In this document: positions 1 through 8,653 of the stretch, piece after piece
How positions within the stretch are numbered: position 1 is the stretch's first letter
Layout of the letters: each line of letters begins with the position of its first letter
DNA from: Paraburkholderia dinghuensis
GTDB lineage: Bacteria; Pseudomonadota; Gammaproteobacteria; Burkholderiales; Burkholderiaceae
Length of the DNA: 64,000 nucleotides
NCBI RefSeq assembly: GCF_003837865.1
Contig: NZ_RQIS01000007.1
Location: 62,001-126,000, forward strand
Direction: 5' to 3'
Made by a program: the position numbers and the translations under genes
Notes under the pieces: model-generated
What the model was told of the DNA's origin: nothing
The model's database searches: none
The model's input: the letters and a program-made list of their open reading frames with translations, nothing else

Positions 1-293
1 CCGGTTTCAACCAGCACTACGCGCCGCGTCTGCTGCATGCGCGCACCACTGTCGTGATCGTCAGTGACGGCTATGACGCGGGCGATGTCTCCCAGCTCGG
101 CGAGTCGCTTGCCGCAATGCGGCGGCGCTGCCATTCGATTGTCTGGCTCAATCCGCTCGCCGATCGTCCCGGATTCGAGCCGGTCAGCGCGGGCATGCAA
201 GCCGCGCTGCCGCATCTCGACCTGTTTGCTGGTGCACGCGATCTCGCGGGCCTCGAACGGGTCTTTCCTCAAATTATCGAGGCGCTGCAATGA
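1..293 (+). CDS. CoxE-like VWA domain protein, C-terminal part
   Basis: The reading frame is open from base 3, so this is the 3' end of a longer gene that starts left of the window. The visible 96 residues carry the last part of a von Willebrand A fold, with the strand TTVVIVSDGYDAGD followed by the helix and the SIVWLNPL strand typical of CoxE-type VWA proteins. In that family the protein works with a MoxR-type AAA ATPase in maturing molybdenum hydroxylases such as CO dehydrogenase. The stop overlaps the next start (ATGA at 290-293), and the next two genes are also Mo-hydroxylase accessory genes. The CoxE assignment therefore rests on both motif and context. The metal-site MIDAS motif would lie upstream and cannot be checked. 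Confidence 0.75.
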   Translation, partial: GFNQHYAPRLLHARTTVVIVSDGYDAGDVSQLGESLAAMRRRCHSIVWLNPLADRPGFEPVSAGMQAALPHLDLFAGARDLAGLERVFPQIIEALQ

Positions 294-1381
294 ATGCCCA
301 CGACGAAACCACCGAGACCGGTTCGGACGCCGCGAATCTGTTGCTGCTCGAGCAGCAGTTGATCGAGGCAGGCGCACCGTTTGCCGTCGTCACCGTGATC
401 CGTGCTGCGCCGCCCACTTCGACGCACGTCGGCGCGCAGGCGCTGGTGGAAGCCAACGGGGCGCTACACGGCTGGGTAGGCGGGGGCTGTTCGCAGACGA
501 TCGTGATCGAGGCCGCGCGCCAGTCGATTCGCACGGGGCAACCGCGGCGCGTGCGGATCAGCAACGAGCAGACAGCGCCCGACGCCGAAGTCGAAGCGCA
601 TGCCATGCCATGTGCGAGCAATGGCGCGCTGGAGCTGTTTATTCAGCCCACCTTGCCAGCGCCGCTCGCGGTCGTGTTCGGTGCAACGCCTGCGGCGCAC
701 GAAGCCTGCGTGCTTGCACGGCGCGTCGGCTTTCGCGCGATCCTCGCCCAGAGCGCTGCGAGAGCAGGGGAGCCGCGCTTTGACGCTGCCGCCGTGGACC
801 GCGCCGGCGCATCGTTCGTGTTGATCGCGACACAAGGCGACGGCGACGAAGACGCCCTCGAAGCAGCGTTACGCAGCGCCGCTGCGGCTGTGCTGCTGAT
901 CGCGAGCCATCGCAAGGCCGATCGGCTGCGCGCCGCGATGCGCGTGCGCGGCATCGAAGAGGCCCGGCTCGCGGCGTTACTCGCACCGGCCGGGCCGGCG
1001 ATCCACGCTCATACGCCACAAGAGATTGCTTTAGGCGCTGTTGCGGGACTTGTCGCCGTGCGGCATGAAATGGAAGCATCGGTTGCGTTCGCTCAGGGTG
1101 GCGTGGCGCGGACCATCGTCGCCACTGAAGCCGTGCCGCCGTTGCCACCGTGTGAGGCGCTCGGCGCAGCTGCGCCCGAGGCGGGCTATTACGTGAATCC
1201 TGTTTGCGGCATGCGTATCGAAATCGCGACTGCGAAGCATGTTGCCGACTATGGCGGCCGGAAGGTGTACTTCTGCTGCGATTGCTGCAAGACCGAGTTC
1301 GAACGGACACCCGAGCGCTACATGACTGCTGCGTCGGATCGCCCCGACTACCCGGACGACCACCCCACGGACGAGCAATGA
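290..1381 (+). CDS. XdhC/CoxI family protein with C-terminal YHS domain
   Basis: 363 residues. The N-terminal XdhC_CoxI domain has the family pattern APFAVVTVIRA and HGWVGGGCSQ (about residues 28-72). A Rossmann-like XdhC_C domain with PLAVVFGA starts near residue 124. XdhC proteins bind Mo cofactor and assist its sulfuration and insertion into xanthine-dehydrogenase-type enzymes. Residues about 300-347 add a YHS domain with NPVCGM and the cysteine-rich YFCCDCC, a small metal-binding fold known from copper and mercury proteins. Family members usually end before this point, so the protein looks like a fusion. Both ends overlap neighbouring genes by 4 bp, which indicates translational coupling. 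The metal bound by the YHS part is not known. Confidence 0.85.
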   Translation: MNAHDETTETGSDAANLLLLEQQLIEAGAPFAVVTVIRAAPPTSTHVGAQALVEANGALHGWVGGGCSQTIVIEAARQSIRTGQPRRVRISNEQTAPDAEVEAHAMPCASNGALELFIQPTLPAPLAVVFGATPAAHEACVLARRVGFRAILAQSAARAGEPRFDAAAVDRAGASFVLIATQGDGDEDALEAALRSAAAAVLLIASHRKADRLRAAMRVRGIEEARLAALLAPAGPAIHAHTPQEIALGAVAGLVAVRHEMEASVAFAQGGVARTIVATEAVPPLPPCEALGAAAPEAGYYVNPVCGMRIEIATAKHVADYGGRKVYFCCDCCKTEFERTPERYMTAASDRPDYPDDHPTDEQ

Positions 1382-2013
1382 CCAGCGCGCGCTTTTCGGT
1401 GGTTGTGCTGGCGGCCGGTCTCTCGACGCGTATGGAGGGCCGCCACAAGCTGCTCCTGCCGATATGCGGCGAGCCTGTCGTGCGCCGCGTTGTCCGCGCG
1501 ATCGGCGCGACGAAGCCGCAGGAAATCGTTGTCGTGACCGGATTCAATGAACATGCCGTCGTGGAAGCGCTCGACGGTTTCGACGTGCGCTTTCAGCACA
1601 ACGCACGCTATCGGGAGGGGCAGCCGACTTCGGTTGCGGCGGGCGTTGCCGCGCTGCAGGCACCGTGCGATGCCGTGATGATCTGCCTCGCCGACCAGGT
1701 GTTGATTGAAACTGCTGACTATCGTGAACTGATCGACGCCTACACGATGATGCCGCACGGGTCGATCCTCGTGCCGATGTTCGACGGTACACGCGGCAAT
1801 CCCGTAGTGTTTTCGTCGAGTCATTGTCCGGAGGTCGTGGGCGGGCGCATGAATCCGGGTTGTCGAAAACTGATCGCCGGGCATGGCGATGAGGTGTTTT
1901 TCCACGCGGCGGCGCACGATCGATTTTGTGTCGACATGGATACGCCAGCCGATTACCTGGACGTTATCGCACGAGTCGAGCGCGGGGTGCGGCTGATGGC
2001 GAAAGGCGGGTGA
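1378..2013 (+). CDS. MocA-like molybdenum cofactor cytidylyltransferase
   Basis: 211 residues. The start was set at the ATG overlapping the preceding TGA. The N-terminal VVLAAGLSTRMEGRHK is the nucleotide-binding signature of the MobA/MocA nucleotidyltransferase family. Further along, MICLADQ and GTRGNPVVF match conserved positions of the MocA branch. This branch transfers CMP from CTP to molybdopterin to make the dinucleotide cofactor used by CoxL/XDH-type hydroxylases. This fits the two upstream genes, so the three form the tail of a Mo-hydroxylase operon whose structural genes would lie to the left. CTP rather than GTP specificity is inferred from context. Confidence 0.85.
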   Translation: MTSARFSVVVLAAGLSTRMEGRHKLLLPICGEPVVRRVVRAIGATKPQEIVVVTGFNEHAVVEALDGFDVRFQHNARYREGQPTSVAAGVAALQAPCDAVMICLADQVLIETADYRELIDAYTMMPHGSILVPMFDGTRGNPVVFSSSHCPEVVGGRMNPGCRKLIAGHGDEVFFHAAAHDRFCVDMDTPADYLDVIARVERGVRLMAKGG

Positions 2014-2309
2014 CGCCGGGGCGGCTGGAATGTTTGGGCGAATTTCGTATGCGCACCCGCGCGGGCGGCTTTTCGCGACCCGACGCGGTCCGCTGCCAAC
2101 ACAGCCAGCAGCCGGAAAGGTCCGTTACGGCGGCCGCACAACGTCGTGCGTGCGTCAATTAGCAAACAAAATAGGCCCCAGGTTGCAGGCGGCTTTCGTT
2201 AGAATCAGCTTTCGTCGAGGCGCAAGGCATATTTGCATTGTTGCGGCGGTATCGAACCACAAATACCGCTCGCCCCGATACTGGTATTCATCTTTTAACG
2301 GAGGCGAGC

Positions 2310-3437
2310 GTGCCAGGTTTACTTCCCAATGTCGACCGCGAGGGGCTCCTCGAATATTCGGTGGTCTACACCGACCGATCGATCAATCATATGTCGCAGC
2401 TCTTTCAAGGCGTCATGCGCGATATTTCGGGCGCCCTGAAAAAAGTCTACAACGCGAAGTCGGCCGTTATTGTCCCGGGCAGCGGGACATTCGGTATGGA
2501 AGCCGTTGCGCGGCAGTTCGCGACGAACAAGAAGTGTCTGGTCATCCGCAATGGCTGGTTCAGTTTCCGCTGGTCGCAGATATTCGACATGGGCGGTATT
2601 CCGTCTGAATCGACGGTGTTGAAGGCGCGTCCGGTCGAACAAGGAAGGCAGGCCGCCTACGCACCGGCCCCAATCGAAGAAGTAGTGGCCGCGATCAGGG
2701 AACACAAGCCGGATCTGGTGTTTGCGCCGCACGTCGAAACGGCATCCGGGATGATGCTGCCCGACGACTATTTGCGTGCCGTGTCCGACGCCGTACATGC
2801 GGTCGGCGGCATGTTCGTACTGGATTGCATCGCCTCCGGTACGATCTGGGTCGACATGCAGGCTAGTGGCGTCGATGTCCTGATCAGCGCACCGCAAAAG
2901 GGATGGAGCGCGTCGCCCTGCTGCGCGCTGGTAATGCTCAGCCCGCTTGCTCGCGAAAGAATCGATGCGACGACGAGCACCAGCTTCGCCTGCGATCTTC
3001 GCAAATGGCTGCAGATCATGGAGGCCTACGAAAACGGCGGGTTTGCATACCACGCCACGATGCCCACGGACAGTCTCGCGACGCTGCGCGACGTGATCAA
3101 GGAAACCGAGGCATACGGCTTCGACAAGGTGAAAGCCGAGCAGCTTGAACTCGGCACGCGCATTCGCTCGCTGCTGGCTGAGAACGGTTTCCGAAGCGTG
3201 GCCGCCAAAGGATTTGAGGCACCGGGCGTCGTAGTCAGCTACACGGACGACGACGGCATACGGTCCGGCAAGAAGTTCGCCGATGCCGGCTTGCAGATCG
3301 CGCCGGGCGTACCGCTTCAATGCGACGAACCTGAAGATTTCAAGACCTTCCGCATCGGCCTGTTTGGCCTCGACAAACTGCATGACGTCGATGGTGCGGT
3401 CGCCAGATTCGCCACGGCGTTGAGCCGTATTCTCTAG
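2310..3437 (+). CDS. Class V aminotransferase (alanine-glyoxylate type)
   Basis: 375 residues from a GTG start. That start is preferred over the upstream ATG at 2238 because a GGAG lies six bases before it, and the sequence from there reads directly into the family N-terminus. This is a PLP-dependent class V aminotransferase, related to alanine-glyoxylate and serine-pyruvate aminotransferases. VIVPGSGTFGMEA is the phosphate-binding region, FVLDCIAS holds the aspartate that contacts the pyridine nitrogen, and SAPQKGWS (near residue 197) holds the Schiff-base lysine. The gene is monocistronic, with about 300 bp of non-coding DNA before it and a terminator after it. The true amino donor and acceptor cannot be read from the sequence. 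Confidence 0.85.
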   Translation: MPGLLPNVDREGLLEYSVVYTDRSINHMSQLFQGVMRDISGALKKVYNAKSAVIVPGSGTFGMEAVARQFATNKKCLVIRNGWFSFRWSQIFDMGGIPSESTVLKARPVEQGRQAAYAPAPIEEVVAAIREHKPDLVFAPHVETASGMMLPDDYLRAVSDAVHAVGGMFVLDCIASGTIWVDMQASGVDVLISAPQKGWSASPCCALVMLSPLARERIDATTSTSFACDLRKWLQIMEAYENGGFAYHATMPTDSLATLRDVIKETEAYGFDKVKAEQLELGTRIRSLLAENGFRSVAAKGFEAPGVVVSYTDDDGIRSGKKFADAGLQIAPGVPLQCDEPEDFKTFRIGLFGLDKLHDVDGAVARFATALSRIL

Positions 3438-3451
3438 ATCGCTTCTTCGTG

Positions 3452-3482
3452 GCCACCCTCATCGCTCTGAGGGTGGCTTTTG
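3452..3482 (+). terminator. Rho-independent terminator after the class V aminotransferase
   Basis: Perfect 9-bp stem GCCACCCTC / GAGGGTGGC (3452-3460 and 3469-3477) with an 8-base loop, followed by TTTT. It begins 15 bases after the aminotransferase stop. Confidence 0.85.
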
Positions 3483-3629
3483 CTCAACGCCATAAAGCCG
3501 ACGTTCAGATCGGCGCACGAAAGGGTGAGGTCTGATTGAGTTGAGACCACCCAGGTGTGCCTCCTGAATGTCGGGTACCAGTCTGCCGGTTTGCCGACAC
3601 AATTCCGTTTGCCCTCCCATTCACTGCTT

Positions 3630-3660
3630 GACGGACGGAGCAGCCTTTCTGAATCCGTCG
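3630..3660. repeat. Left copy of imperfect 31-bp direct repeat
   Basis: This copy matches 5370-5400 at 26 of 31 positions in direct orientation; shared core GACGGACGG(A/G)GCAGCC. It ends 2 bp outside the SDR stop codon, so together the two copies bracket the SDR and Crp-type genes almost exactly. Confidence 0.6.
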
Positions 3661-3661
3661 C

Positions 3662-4597
3662 TTACTCGCCGTTCGCCAGCTCTACCTCCCCCATTGCCAG
3701 TGCCTCTTTCAAAAAAAGTGCATCGCGCATCCTGCACGGCAAGAACACCAGGAACGCAGCCAGCAGGCCATGGCGCCAGTGGCCGTGGGACGTCTGCGTG
3801 TGCCCCAGGTGGGACAGTGCAGCATGTGCGGCCTGTTGTGGAGGGATCGTGATGGCCGCTGGTTCGGTGCCCGCCGCCATGGCCGTTGCCATGACGGTGG
3901 GTTGGAAGGACAGCACATCCAACTGTTCGCGATACTCATAGGCCAATGGAACGCTCAGGTGGTCGATAAATGCCTTGCATGCGCCATAGAGCTGCGTGCC
4001 GGGCCAGTAAAAGCGGCCGACGATGGAGCCCACATTCAGCAGCGCCGCACGACGCCCCGTGGATGCGGCATGGCGCAGCAGCAACGGAAGCAGTGTGTGC
4101 GTCACGATGGCCGTGGTGCTGACGTTTACGGCCAGCAGATAGCGCAGGGTCTTGGCCGGTACATCGCCATAGCGCCGATGCACCGTGACGCCCACACAAT
4201 TGACGAGCACAGACAAGTCCACATCCCGCGCGGCAGCGGCCAGCGACTCGTAGGTTTGGGGAGCGGTGTTCGACAGGTCTGCTGCCACCGTGCGAACTTG
4301 AACGCCCAGCGCCTGCATTTCATCCTTCAATCGGTCGAGTTTGGACTGCGTGCGTGATACGAGAATCAGGTTGAAGCCGTAGCGCGCCAGTTCCTGCGCG
4401 AAGGCTTTGCCCAATCCGTCGCTGGCTCCGGTGATGAGCGCCCAGCTCCCGGGACCAAAACGCTCGGCCAGGCGCTCTCCAGTCAAACGCTGCGGTAGCC
4501 AAAGATAGAGCCAAAGCCAGCGGGCCAGATTGGCCAGCGCCCAGATCAAAAGTGCTGCGCCGCCTGTTTGCAGCACAACATATGCATCAATCGCCAT
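3662..4597 (-). CDS. SDR oxidoreductase, membrane-anchored 17-beta-HSD12/3-ketoacyl reductase type
   Basis: 311 residues. The N-terminal 35 residues hold one hydrophobic segment (ALLIWALANLARW), followed by a classical SDR domain. The cofactor motif is TGASDGLGKAFA near residue 57, VNCVGV is the NAG equivalent, and the active-site set is a serine in VGSIVG plus YGACK. Position, spacing and the N-terminal anchor resemble the HSD17B12 / 3-ketoacyl-CoA reductase branch and the bacterial DltE-like SDRs. The substrate is unknown. The gene lies 138 bp downstream of a Crp-type regulator on the same strand. Both lie between the 31-bp direct repeats, which suggests acquisition as a unit. Confidence 0.8.
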   Translation of the reverse strand: MAIDAYVVLQTGGAALLIWALANLARWLWLYLWLPQRLTGERLAERFGPGSWALITGASDGLGKAFAQELARYGFNLILVSRTQSKLDRLKDEMQALGVQVRTVAADLSNTAPQTYESLAAAARDVDLSVLVNCVGVTVHRRYGDVPAKTLRYLLAVNVSTTAIVTHTLLPLLLRHAASTGRRAALLNVGSIVGRFYWPGTQLYGACKAFIDHLSVPLAYEYREQLDVLSFQPTVMATAMAAGTEPAAITIPPQQAAHAALSHLGHTQTSHGHWRHGLLAAFLVFLPCRMRDALFLKEALAMGEVELANGE

Positions 4598-4735
4598 CGA
4601 AGGTCCTCCGGAATATGGGGGAAGTCGCTATGCCGTCACTCCACTTCCGTTGCGGTGATACGCACGCTGCGGTCCAACGAAAGTGATGATCGGCCGATGG
4701 TGCGTGGTCGATGCAATGCTGTCATTTACAAATGT

Positions 4736-5332
4736 TCAGAGCGCCTGTGATTCAGAGCCCGATTTCAGCTTTCGCCGAATGCGGCTCAAATGCACCGGGG
4801 TCACACCCAGATAGCCCGCCAGAATGTGCAGCGGAATACGTGCGAGCTTGTCCGGCTGTGTTGCCAGCATGGTCTGGTAGCGCTGAGTCGGCGTTTGGGC
4901 GATGGCGCTGGTGTAAAGATTGATGTAGTCGACGAGGCGCTGTTGCGTGAGTTCCAGTAGTTGGGATGGCATCGCTGCATCGGGCTGAACCTTGGTCAGC
5001 ACCGTATCCCGATCCAGCGCGCGCAACTGGCATGCTTCCATGGTGATCAAATCGAATCCGCTAGGGCAACCGCTCACCATGCTTTCCAGCGAGCTGACCA
5101 TGTCACCTTCGAAGAAGAACTGAACGCTGGTTTCCCCGCCTTCGGCATTGCGCACACAGAGACGCACGGCACCAGACCGGATGAGGTAAACGTATCTGGC
5201 GACCTCGCCCGCACGCAACAGTGGCTTGTTGGCCTCGACATGGAGGTCTTTGCCGAATTCCAGAAAATGGTCGCGCAGGACTGTGTTCACGTGCATGAGC
5301 CGCAATATGGCACAGGCCAGGTCGCGAGGCAA
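4736..5332 (-). CDS. Crp/Fnr family transcriptional regulator
   Basis: 198 residues, slightly shorter than a typical Crp. An N-terminal cNMP-binding-like beta roll contains LLRAGEVARYVYLIRSGAVRL. It is followed by a dimer helix and a C-terminal winged helix with HILAGYLGVTPVHLSRIRRKL as the HTH. There is no Fnr-type cysteine cluster, and the canonical cAMP-binding arginine/serine motif is not obvious, so the ligand is unknown. This layout is common for small Crp-like regulators that control one neighbouring oxidoreductase. The SDR gene downstream on the same strand is the natural target (inference). Confidence 0.85.
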   Translation of the reverse strand: MPRDLACAILRLMHVNTVLRDHFLEFGKDLHVEANKPLLRAGEVARYVYLIRSGAVRLCVRNAEGGETSVQFFFEGDMVSSLESMVSGCPSGFDLITMEACQLRALDRDTVLTKVQPDAAMPSQLLELTQQRLVDYINLYTSAIAQTPTQRYQTMLATQPDKLARIPLHILAGYLGVTPVHLSRIRRKLKSGSESQAL

Positions 5333-5369
5333 ACGCCGTACTCATGGCGGCGAGGGTGGAACATCTTCT

Positions 5370-5400
5370 GACGGACGGGGCAGCCGTTTTGAATCTGTCT
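5370..5400. repeat. Right copy of imperfect 31-bp direct repeat
   Basis: Direct repeat partner of 3630-3660 (26 of 31 identical), 37 bp upstream of the Crp-type gene start. No transposase is adjacent to either copy. Confidence 0.6.
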
Positions 5401-5545
5401 TTCAGGAAGCCTTCCGGCGCACATCCGCCACCGCACTCGGGGCCGTCACGTCGCAATGCCTCCGCAGGATCAAGGAGCGCGCGAAAGAAGGAATAGACGC
5501 CTCGCGAAATCGTTTAGACGACATGCGAACCCACGGCGGACTGTG

Positions 5546-6307
5546 ATGAGCACTCGAAAACAGCACATCTTTCGTTTTGTCAGTGCAGGGCTGCAAATTG
5601 GCTCTGTGGCATTGCTCGCCAGTTGCGGCGGCGGTGGCGGTGGCGGAGGCGGTGGCAACAGCGCAAGCACCTTGCCGACGATGTCCATCACGGGTACGGC
5701 GGCAACGGGCAAGGCACTCGCGAACGCGACGGTTACCATCGACTGCGTGCAGGGTTCGATGTCGGTCGCAGCGGATGCGAACGGAAACTACCACGCGACA
5801 TTCGGTGCAGCGGTGCCGTGCCTGATCACTGCGACTTCGGGCGGGACGATACTGCACTCGGAGGCGTTCGCTGGCGGTACGTTCAATGTCACGCCGGAAA
5901 CCGATCTGTTGTTGACGTTTCTGGCGGCGCAACTCGGCACGAATGAAAGCGGGCTCATCGCAGGCTTCGCGACGAACACGCAATTTCAGCAGACGCTGCA
6001 GAATCAGGCTCAGGTTACGACTGCGCAGACCGCTGTTGTCCAGAATCTGCAGCAAAAGTACGGCGTTACGCTTTCCACCCCCAGTTTTCTGATCACCGCA
6101 TTCACTGTCGGTCAGGCGGGCGAGGACAGCGATCTTGAAACGCTCCTGGCGCACGGCGCAATCGACAGCAACGGCGAGCCGGACGCAGCCGCCGTCACAC
6201 TCATGGCGACGATGGGCGCCGCAAATCCGATTGCGACAACGCCTGCCACCGGCACAACCGGGACCGGTGGAACGGGTGGTACTGGAAGCACGGGCGGCAT
6301 GATGTGA
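5546..6307 (+). CDS. Predicted lipoprotein, polyglycine after lipobox
   Basis: 253 residues from the ATG at 5546. The N-terminus is a lipoprotein signal with lipobox LLASC near residue 30, and the predicted lipidated cysteine is followed by ten glycines, a flexible tether. Residues about 45-105 (MSITGTAATGKALANATV and the following strands) look like a carboxypeptidase-regulatory or transthyretin-like beta sandwich. The middle is helical and Gln/Thr rich. The tail is a low-complexity Thr-Gly stretch. This architecture is frequent among Burkholderiaceae surface lipoproteins, but no function is known. The neighbouring convergent gene also encodes a Gly-rich exported protein. Confidence 0.75.
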   Translation: MSTRKQHIFRFVSAGLQIGSVALLASCGGGGGGGGGGNSASTLPTMSITGTAATGKALANATVTIDCVQGSMSVAADANGNYHATFGAAVPCLITATSGGTILHSEAFAGGTFNVTPETDLLLTFLAAQLGTNESGLIAGFATNTQFQQTLQNQAQVTTAQTAVVQNLQQKYGVTLSTPSFLITAFTVGQAGEDSDLETLLAHGAIDSNGEPDAAAVTLMATMGAANPIATTPATGTTGTGGTGGTGSTGGMM

Positions 6308-6321
6308 GGCGTTGCGCGATA

Positions 6322-6876
6322 CTAGCGCCGACCCATTCCGCCGAACCCGCCCATACCGCGGAACTGACCCGTACCGCCGGATCCACCTGTTCCGCGAAAT
6401 CCACTCATGCCACCGGCTCCACGCGGGCCACTGAACCCATGCATGCCACTGCCGGGGAAGGGTGCGCGATGAAAACCCCCGCCGACTGGTTTGAACCGGC
6501 CGCGACCGAACGGGCGAAAGTGGGCGAAGTGGTGAACGTGATGGAAGTGGTCGACGAAGATGAAGCTCACGCCTACGCCAATGAATACCGGCGGCCCCCA
6601 CCACCAGGGGTCAGGGTAAGGATAGGACGCGACGGGGTACCACAGTGCGCTGCCATCCGAGCCTTGCACGATCTGCCACGTTCCGTCACTTTGCAGGCAC
6701 GCCCGCTCGGCGACGTCCTGCGTCACTCCGTCGATTTCGGCCTGCCCGACAACTTCCCTGCAATTCCCGCTATCGGCGTAGTCCTGTTGCTCGTCATAGG
6801 TTTGCGCGAGTGCGAGTGCGGGTGTAGTGAGGCCGAGACAGACGAGCAATGTCTCTACGTGAAGCAGTTTGTTCAT
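6322..6876 (-). CDS. Exported protein with His-rich segment and Gly-rich tail
   Basis: 184 residues with an N-terminal signal peptide that probably cleaves after ALALAQ near residue 25. The middle part has a Cys pair (GNCREVV and ERACLQ) that could form a disulfide and a PYPYPDPWWW aromatic stretch. A hydrophobic segment (VFIGVGVSFIFVDHF) leads into a His/Phe-rich run, HFHHVHHFAHF. The last 60 residues are Gly/Phe/Arg repeats. The His cluster could bind metal, but this is an inference. The gene is convergent with the upstream lipoprotein. No characterised family was recognised. Confidence 0.7.
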   Translation of the reverse strand: MNKLLHVETLLVCLGLTTPALALAQTYDEQQDYADSGNCREVVGQAEIDGVTQDVAERACLQSDGTWQIVQGSDGSALWYPVASYPYPDPWWWGPPVFIGVGVSFIFVDHFHHVHHFAHFRPFGRGRFKPVGGGFHRAPFPGSGMHGFSGPRGAGGMSGFRGTGGSGGTGQFRGMGGFGGMGRR

Positions 6877-7154
6877 GATGTGCGGCTACATGAATCCCCG
6901 AGGTTTTCGACGTCGTATCGTCGACGTCTCCCCGGCATATCGGTGTGCTTGCGCAATACCACGCATTGGGGTTTGCGAAGGGGGCTGGCCGTTCCGGATG
7001 CGTCGCCCCAACGCGTAAACGACCAGGCGCACGGGCCTATTCCAGCAAAACGTATCGAGTGGCCATGTTCAGGGCGACGCAAACGGGCCGGACCGGCCGC
7101 AATGCTTCCGGCCTGCTAGACTGAAAACTCCCCATGCAATCCATGGAGGGAGAC

Positions 7155-7343
7155 ATGACGACCGTCTATGTCGTGAAGACCGGTGAGCAGTTCCTCTGCA
7201 CCGCCGAGGACGGCGACATCGGCATGGCCCCGGTAATTAAAGACGCCACGTCTTTTGTCTCGTATGAGGAGGCGCAAAAAGCCGCAAACGCGCACGCCGA
7301 CCCCGGATACGAAATCGTGGCCGTCGACCTTATCGGACGCTGA
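7155..7343 (+). CDS. Small hypothetical protein
   Basis: 62 residues. The ATG at 7155 is preferred because GGAGGGA lies four bases upstream. An in-frame ATG at 7134 has no such site. The protein is soluble, without signal or membrane segment, and reads as a compact alpha/beta domain (TTVYVVKTGEQF, then SFVSYEEAQKAANAHA, then YEIVAVDLIG). No family was recognised. The gene stands alone between longer non-coding stretches. Confidence 0.65.
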   Translation: MTTVYVVKTGEQFLCTAEDGDIGMAPVIKDATSFVSYEEAQKAANAHADPGYEIVAVDLIGR

Positions 7344-7792
7344 TGCGCAGTGCGCCGCTGGCCAGTCAGCGGCGCAGGGCCATAGCAATTGAGCCGGCGC
7401 CATGCAATATGGCGCTCCGGTTGACTGCGTCCGAAATCATCTTTGCTCTCTGCCCGTTCGCTCAGCCCTGTAGCGCCGCGGGCCATCGTGGATCTACAGC
7501 TTCGCACGAGAGATCGCGGCGCTCCCGCGTGCGCGTGAAGGCCCCCCGCGCACTGCGCCGGACGCAGCGTGCGATCCGCTTTTGCTATCGCCTCATGCGC
7601 CTTTCGAATTGTTCCGCTATCGCGGCGCACCTATATTGATTGGGCAACGCCCGATTCCAATATCAGGAGACGCCGCATGCCGCTCGCGCGCTGGTGCAGC
7701 ACGAAAGTGGAAAGGACAGTCCTGTGGCCCGTCGCAGCGAGATGTTCCGGGCACACCCGCAGCGTGACCGCTACGGCGCAAACGGAGGCCCA
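7344..7792. other. Non-coding region before the rhamnose locus
   Basis: 449 bp without a convincing gene. The frame of the next gene is open through its right part, but no ribosome site supports an earlier start. It should contain the promoter of the first rhamnose transcript. No clear sigma-70 promoter or palindrome could be fixed by eye. Confidence 0.5.
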
Positions 7793-8551
7793 ATGAACCA
7801 GCTCGATCTCAAGGACCGTGTGATGGTCGTCACGGGCGGCGCCCGCGGCATTGGCTATGCGGTGGCGCTTCGCGCGCTGCGCTCGGGTGCGCACGTCGCG
7901 CTCTGGGACATCGACGCCGAAAGGCTCGAACGCTCACGTGGCGAACTCTCGGCGCTCGGCCTCGGGCAGGTCTCGGTGGTGACGGTCGAACTCACCGACG
8001 ATGCCAGCGTCGAAGCCGCCACACGCCAGACCATCGAGACACACGGCGCGATTCACGCGCTCGTGAACAGCGCGGGCATCACGGGCGGCAATGGGCTCAC
8101 GTGGGAATTGCCGGTCGACGTGTGGCGCCGTGTGATCGAAGTGAACCTGATCGGTTGCTACCTCACGTGCCGCGCCGTCGTGCCGCGCATGATCGAAGCG
8201 GGGTACGGGCGCATCGTCAACATCGCTTCAGTTGCGGGCAAGGAAGGCAATCCGAATGCTTCGCACTACAGTGCTTCGAAGGCTGGGCTGATCGGACTCA
8301 CCAAGTCGCTCGCCAAGGAACTCGCGACGAAGAACGTGCTCGTCAACGCGGTGACGCCCACGGCGGCGAAGACCGAGATATTCGATTCGATGTCGCCGCA
8401 GCACATCGAATACATGCTTTCCAAAATTCCGATGAACCGCTTTCTGTTGCCCGATGAAGCGGCCTCGATGATCGTCTGGCTCGCGTCCGAGGACTGCGCA
8501 TTCAGCACCGGGGCCGTTTTCGATCTTTCGGGCGGACGCTCGACTTATTGA
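7793..8551 (+). CDS. SDR dehydrogenase, probable 2-keto-3-deoxy-L-rhamnonate 4-dehydrogenase
   Basis: 252 residues, classical SDR: cofactor motif TGGARGIG at residues 15-22, NSAGITGG, the serine in NIASVAGKEG, and YSASK as catalytic Tyr-Lys. The start at 7793 has GGAGG six bases upstream. The gene begins a run with L-rhamnonate dehydratase and L-rhamnose 1-dehydrogenase. In the oxidative (diketo-hydrolase) version of the pathway, known from Sphingomonas, an SDR oxidises 2-keto-3-deoxy-L-rhamnonate at C4. The rhamnose 1-dehydrogenase role is taken by the third gene, so that oxidation is the most economical role here. Family and context support it, but the substrate is inferred. Confidence 0.75.
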   Translation: MNQLDLKDRVMVVTGGARGIGYAVALRALRSGAHVALWDIDAERLERSRGELSALGLGQVSVVTVELTDDASVEAATRQTIETHGAIHALVNSAGITGGNGLTWELPVDVWRRVIEVNLIGCYLTCRAVVPRMIEAGYGRIVNIASVAGKEGNPNASHYSASKAGLIGLTKSLAKELATKNVLVNAVTPTAAKTEIFDSMSPQHIEYMLSKIPMNRFLLPDEAASMIVWLASEDCAFSTGAVFDLSGGRSTY

Positions 8552-8653
8552 CGGGTCGAACGCTACGCGCGGAAGCGGCGGCCCGTGGACGGCCGCCTGG
8601 TTCGAACCACGTCGAGGGCACGAGCAGTAAGCCACTTCAAGGAGCAACGCCTC

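Noticed and set aside
2183..2205. TTGCAG and TAGAAT as promoter of the class V aminotransferase
   Set aside because: The spacing is 11 bases instead of about 17, so it is not a credible sigma-70 promoter.
5402..6604. A 400-residue minus-strand frame over the lipoprotein gene
   Set aside because: Arg-rich shadow. The plus-strand frame has a lipobox and domain-like strands.
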